NCBI GenBank assembly: GCA_900708905.1
Contig: CAADRB010000035.1
Span: 629,276 to 693,275, forward strand
Origin: Hymenolepis diminuta
Taxonomy: Eukaryota; Platyhelminthes; Cestoda; Cyclophyllidea; Hymenolepididae
Length of the DNA stretch: 64,000 nucleotides
Direction of reading: 5' to 3'
Numbering within the stretch: position 1 is the stretch's first letter; the number at the start of each line of letters is the position of its first letter. Positions 60,601-64,000 of the stretch are shown here, piece after piece. The notes below the pieces were generated by a model that worked only from the letters and a program-made list of their open reading frames with translations, did not search any database and was not told the DNA's origin. The translations under genes and the position numbers were made by a program.

Positions 60601-61980
60601 GTATGACTTGCTTATTAGAGGGTGTAGTCCGCACGTCTGATAAACCAATGATCGTTCATTATGCGACTAACTTTAAATGAATCTGAAATGAAGCAATAAA
60701 TGAACTTAGGATGGCGAATTGCGCATTGATTTTTAAAATGTTTAAAATTTTAAAAATATTGGCTTTGAACTTGCATGAATTCTAATGAGATCTGCTGAAG
60801 TGAAATCTTGTTAACAGGTGCCATCTTGCGATTACTTTGGCCATTCAATGATAATAAACTTTAAAATGGTATGGCCAACCATTTAAATTAATAAACTCCC
60901 GATATAGCCGATACGACTTCAGTTAGAAAACCGGTGGGACAAATTCCGGTGTTCGAAATTCAGAATGCTGCGATTTAAATCAGGGAACATCAAATCGGAT
61001 GAAAAATAATGTTCGATATACGAATAATAATTAATAATCGATTCCCTGCCACCTAGCCCTTATTAAACTATTTTAACATCCTCTCCAGTTTAGATTCTTT
61101 CCTACGATACAAATATTTCTTTATGAGTTCGGCTCAAGAGGCTACTTTCGTTCGTGGTGCTGATTTTCACCATAGATTCTGTAATTGTCTTCCGAATAAA
61201 GACGAAAAAAGCGTCTCACCGTCTATTTTGCATTGAAACCGAACTTTCCAAGGACATGTACGACGTTTTAGTACCAATTTATAATCTTTTTTTTATGCTT
61301 GATATAATTCCCGAGCCCATTTTTGAAAGCGTATTCTAACCCTCATCTTGAGCAGAGTGTGACATTATCGAGCCTTTCTGATGAGATGTTCGAATTCTAC
61401 GACCCTCCATAGCCAGACCTAGCCAGTGGGGCTGGCCATTCTACTCACTGGAAAAACCATAAAAGGGGATTTATTCTGCGAGGATCTTGATAAGCCTTGA
61501 TTTTACTTTTACTAGTAATTGTGGACATATTATGATAGGTCGGGGCCTAACGAGTTATTGTTTGGTTTTAGATATGTTGTAAGTCACGGCTTCAATGGCT
61601 ATACCATTTGTACTAATTTGAAACCCTAGATAGGAAGAAGGATTATATCTGAATTCTCTAGTTTCCAAGAGGTTGCCATTTTCTATCTAAAGGTCTCACA
61701 TAGTTTTATCGATAACCATCTACTTGTCATACTTAGATGGAATTAGAATGAGTTTTTCCAGGAATACCTTTCCAGCACTAAAATCACTAGCCATTATACA
61801 TAGGTCATTAGAATACTCAGTTTGTCTAAGTTTCCCATTTTGTACCTCGACGGATTCCTCTGGATTAAAAAGGTATTTTATAAGCCTCGAAGTCTACTCA
61901 TGGGTGCTGAAAATACGTTCTTGACACCGCGCACAATATCCTAGGAGCACTTCAGGTTAATCAAACACTGTATTTATGGT
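57660..61980. other. Long stretch without recognised genes
   Basis: Short open frames (for example 59211-59554 and 59836-60024) show no domain and no consistent splice pattern. The text looks like decayed repeats and AT-rich intergenic DNA. Confidence 0.4.
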
Positions 61981-62277
61981 TCATATCAGAAGACTATCAG
62001 ACGCCTTCTTCAGGATTACGAAAATCAAAACAACGGGATTCTTTAGTCGATTACATTTTGGGTAAGCGTTCGAACACCTAATATCGCCTTTAAGGAAGCC
62101 GTATTGCGCCAACTCAAGCTCTCCCGCTAGGTTTGATCTCAATTTGTTTTCGACCATTGTTGCATAAATCTTACCGATTGAATGGAAGAGGAATATTCTC
62201 CTATAACTATTTGGATCATTCATTTTGCTTTCCCTCTTATACGACCACTTCTGTGCATCGGTTGAACACCTTGCCAA
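61981..62277 (-). pseudogene. Non-LTR retrotransposon (LINE) reverse transcriptase fragment
   Basis: About 90 residues matching the start of LINE reverse transcriptase: MNDPNSYRRIFLFHSIGKIY (the NDPxSYRPISLLxxxGK motif with Pro changed), then ATMVENKLRS, then LAGELELAQYGFLKG. The downstream part loses the pattern, with stops and a probable frameshift before the catalytic YADD motif. A dead 5'-truncated or internally deleted copy. Confidence 0.7.
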
Positions 62278-62299
62278 TAGTCATTGAAGCCTTTAAGCA

Positions 62300-63890
62300 A
62301 AAATAGTGTCCAATTCTCTCCCCCCACTTTGCGAAATCTGATCTTACCCTATTAGGACCTGGAGTCCTAACATTAGAGAATTTAGCTTTAGCTACTAATG
62401 ACTCCCCTTATAATCAGATCCGACACGCGAAACAAGACTGCTGGTAAAGTGTAGTCACTAGAAGCCTTAAATATTGTAGCATAATGATGAGCTAAAAGAG
62501 CGATACTAATGGATACCCTTACAGGAGCAGACTTAATCCATCTCTCTGAGTTGAAATCCAAGATTTCAATGCTTCACGTGGATGTTTTTTTATTCACACT
62601 CAGGTTTTGTGGCCTTTTCGATACCAACCCTTTATCTTTCGATTCTGGTTTTTAAAACAAAAAGAGATATCTTCAGCTACGTTTTGATAGTATTGTCCAA
62701 TTGCAATGAGTTAGTTGGTGAGTTTCAAAGTGTCTGATTTGTGGAACACTGACAGTAATCAGTGTGTTTCCAGGTCTAAGAGTCTGTTCTTTTGTGGCTC
62801 TGTAAATTGTATAATATGATACCAAGTAGGGATCGGATACCGTTGACCCATTCCGGAGGCCCGAACATCGCCATTTTTCAGATTTCTTGAGTGAGGAAAT
62901 AAAATTGGATTCATCATCGCTCTTTTACAAGATGGATGATACTATGTCAATCTTCGAGTATTCTCCTCACCGAAGAGAGGATTCAAAATCTTCAAGTTAC
63001 GTTGCTGGCAGAAACTCCGAAGCCTAATTCCATCTTCAGATGTTTCTTCTGAATCTTTCGAGTTGACCACGAGAGAGGGAAGGATTAAATGAGAATCGGG
63101 CCTGAACCTACAATAAGTATTCCATACCAGACATACCGGATGTTGGATGCTTGTAATCATAGTTGAATGGAATTTCTCTTTTTTCACTGAGAGGAGAATG
63201 GTCAGTTGGTGCAAATCAGCCAGTGGTGTTGAATATGAGGTCACTGATTTGAAACTTTATTGACACCAGTCGACCTAACTTCTCTTTGAATGTCAAAGAG
63301 GAAACTCCAAAATATAGTCTTTCAGTAAACGGTGGTCCTGAATTGCAGAACATCCAATTCCGCGCTACTTCAATGCTAGTTTTATACATATTAGTATCAG
63401 TTAGCACTGCAAAGCACATATTTCTGGATTCAAGCTAAGGGAGAGAGCCTCTTTGAACTTTGACTTCGTGCTGATTCTTCGAACGTTCCACAGATCTAAT
63501 TTCAGAGCAGGAAGATAGGAGCAAAAGCAGGTGTTCGGGTTCATTCCAGAGAAAAGTGAAAAGGGGGCAGTTCACAGTACCTGCTTTTTAAAAAAAATAT
63601 CAGTGAAGTTTTTCAATAAAATGAAACTTATTCATGACCAAAAGTCGGTTAAAAATCTCCAAGCTCACCAACAGTCACTCGGCTTTACAGACGTAGGAGC
63701 ATATTTTTAACGAATAGAGTCATCAGACAAGCGTCCGATAAGGATCCAAACATTTGTTGGAAATAATAGGTAAATTAATTGCTGCTGCTACCAACAGGCA
63801 ATCAGTTCTCAGAGGTCAAAAAATGCAGAGTTGAGGGTGTGACAGAATTTATTGGACGATCAAGTTAGAGAACGTAGGAGAAGGAAGACG
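62300..63890. other. Right-hand stretch without recognised genes
   Basis: Minus-strand frames at 62942-63244 and 63216-63419 have no domain. Probably decayed retroelement or intergenic DNA. Confidence 0.35.
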
Positions 63891-64000
63891 GGGAGAGAAC
63901 GAGAACCGACTGTCTGTACTACAAGTCCGGTAATCACAACGTGTCGGTTTGTACAGGCAAGGTAAACCTGGTTACCGCGAGAGTTGAGTACAAATCGTTA
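63890..64000 (+). pseudogene. Retroelement gag zinc-knuckle fragment cut by the window edge
   Basis: An open frame reads CLYYKSGNHNVSVC from 63911 to 63952. That is the C-x2-C-x4-H-x4-C zinc knuckle of retroelement gag proteins with the second Cys changed to Tyr. The frame stays open to the window end (TGKVNLVTARVEYKSL). The family may be BEL/Pao, where this knuckle spacing and sequence style are common, but the evidence is thin. Confidence 0.4.

Overview
This is a eukaryotic, intron-rich, AT-rich window. It most probably comes from a parasitic flatworm (Platyhelminthes, with a tapeworm as the best guess). That rests on gene models mixing 34-38 bp introns with kilobase introns, an RBM26/27-type gene, two type IV collagen genes, an irritans-like mariner, and decayed Ty3/Gypsy and LINE fragments of types common in flatworms. 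The phylum is an inference and the species cannot be fixed by reading alone.

Layout. 1-1483: no gene seen. 1484-11008 (+): an RBM26/RBM27 orthologue in eight exons with PWI-like helix, RS-rich stretch, CCCH finger, RRM, coiled coil and second RRM; it models to about 970 aa with every intron phase consistent. 11.2-16.1 kb: gene-poor, holding a mariner transposon (13110-14522) whose middle is an assembly gap. 16188-17309 (+): a compact Speedy/RINGO CDK-activator gene, six exons. 17.6-19.1 kb: intergenic, with a tRNA-derived SINE. 19111-32262 (-): a collagen IV alpha chain (chain A, alpha1-like, 25 exons, about 1792 aa). 32578-51202 (-): a second collagen IV alpha chain (chain B, alpha2-like, 24 exons, about 1771 aa). 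51.2-64 kb: no confident host gene; a graveyard of retroelement pieces (Gypsy gag-protease, an LTR with primer binding site, SINE head, LINE reverse transcriptase, a zinc-knuckle fragment at the edge).

The main result is the collagen pair. The genes lie head-to-tail on one strand, only 315 bp from stop to start, unlike the head-to-head pairs of vertebrates and Drosophila. Their first triple-helix exons have identical lengths in the same order, so they are tandem duplicates. A splice acceptor sits just before the downstream start codon and could receive a spliced leader, which would make the pair an operon. In the NC1 domains, the Met-93 and Lys-211 positions that form the sulfilimine cross-link in other animals appear reciprocally lost: A keeps Met, B keeps Lys. 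Both chains carry cysteines in matching triple-helix interruptions. Four of 47 collagen introns use GC donors. One chain B exon carries an apparent 2-bp deletion or shifted acceptor.

The two collagens would assemble into basement-membrane protomers. RBM26/27 acts in nuclear RNA processing and decay, and Speedy/RINGO in cell-cycle or meiotic control; they show no functional link to the collagens.
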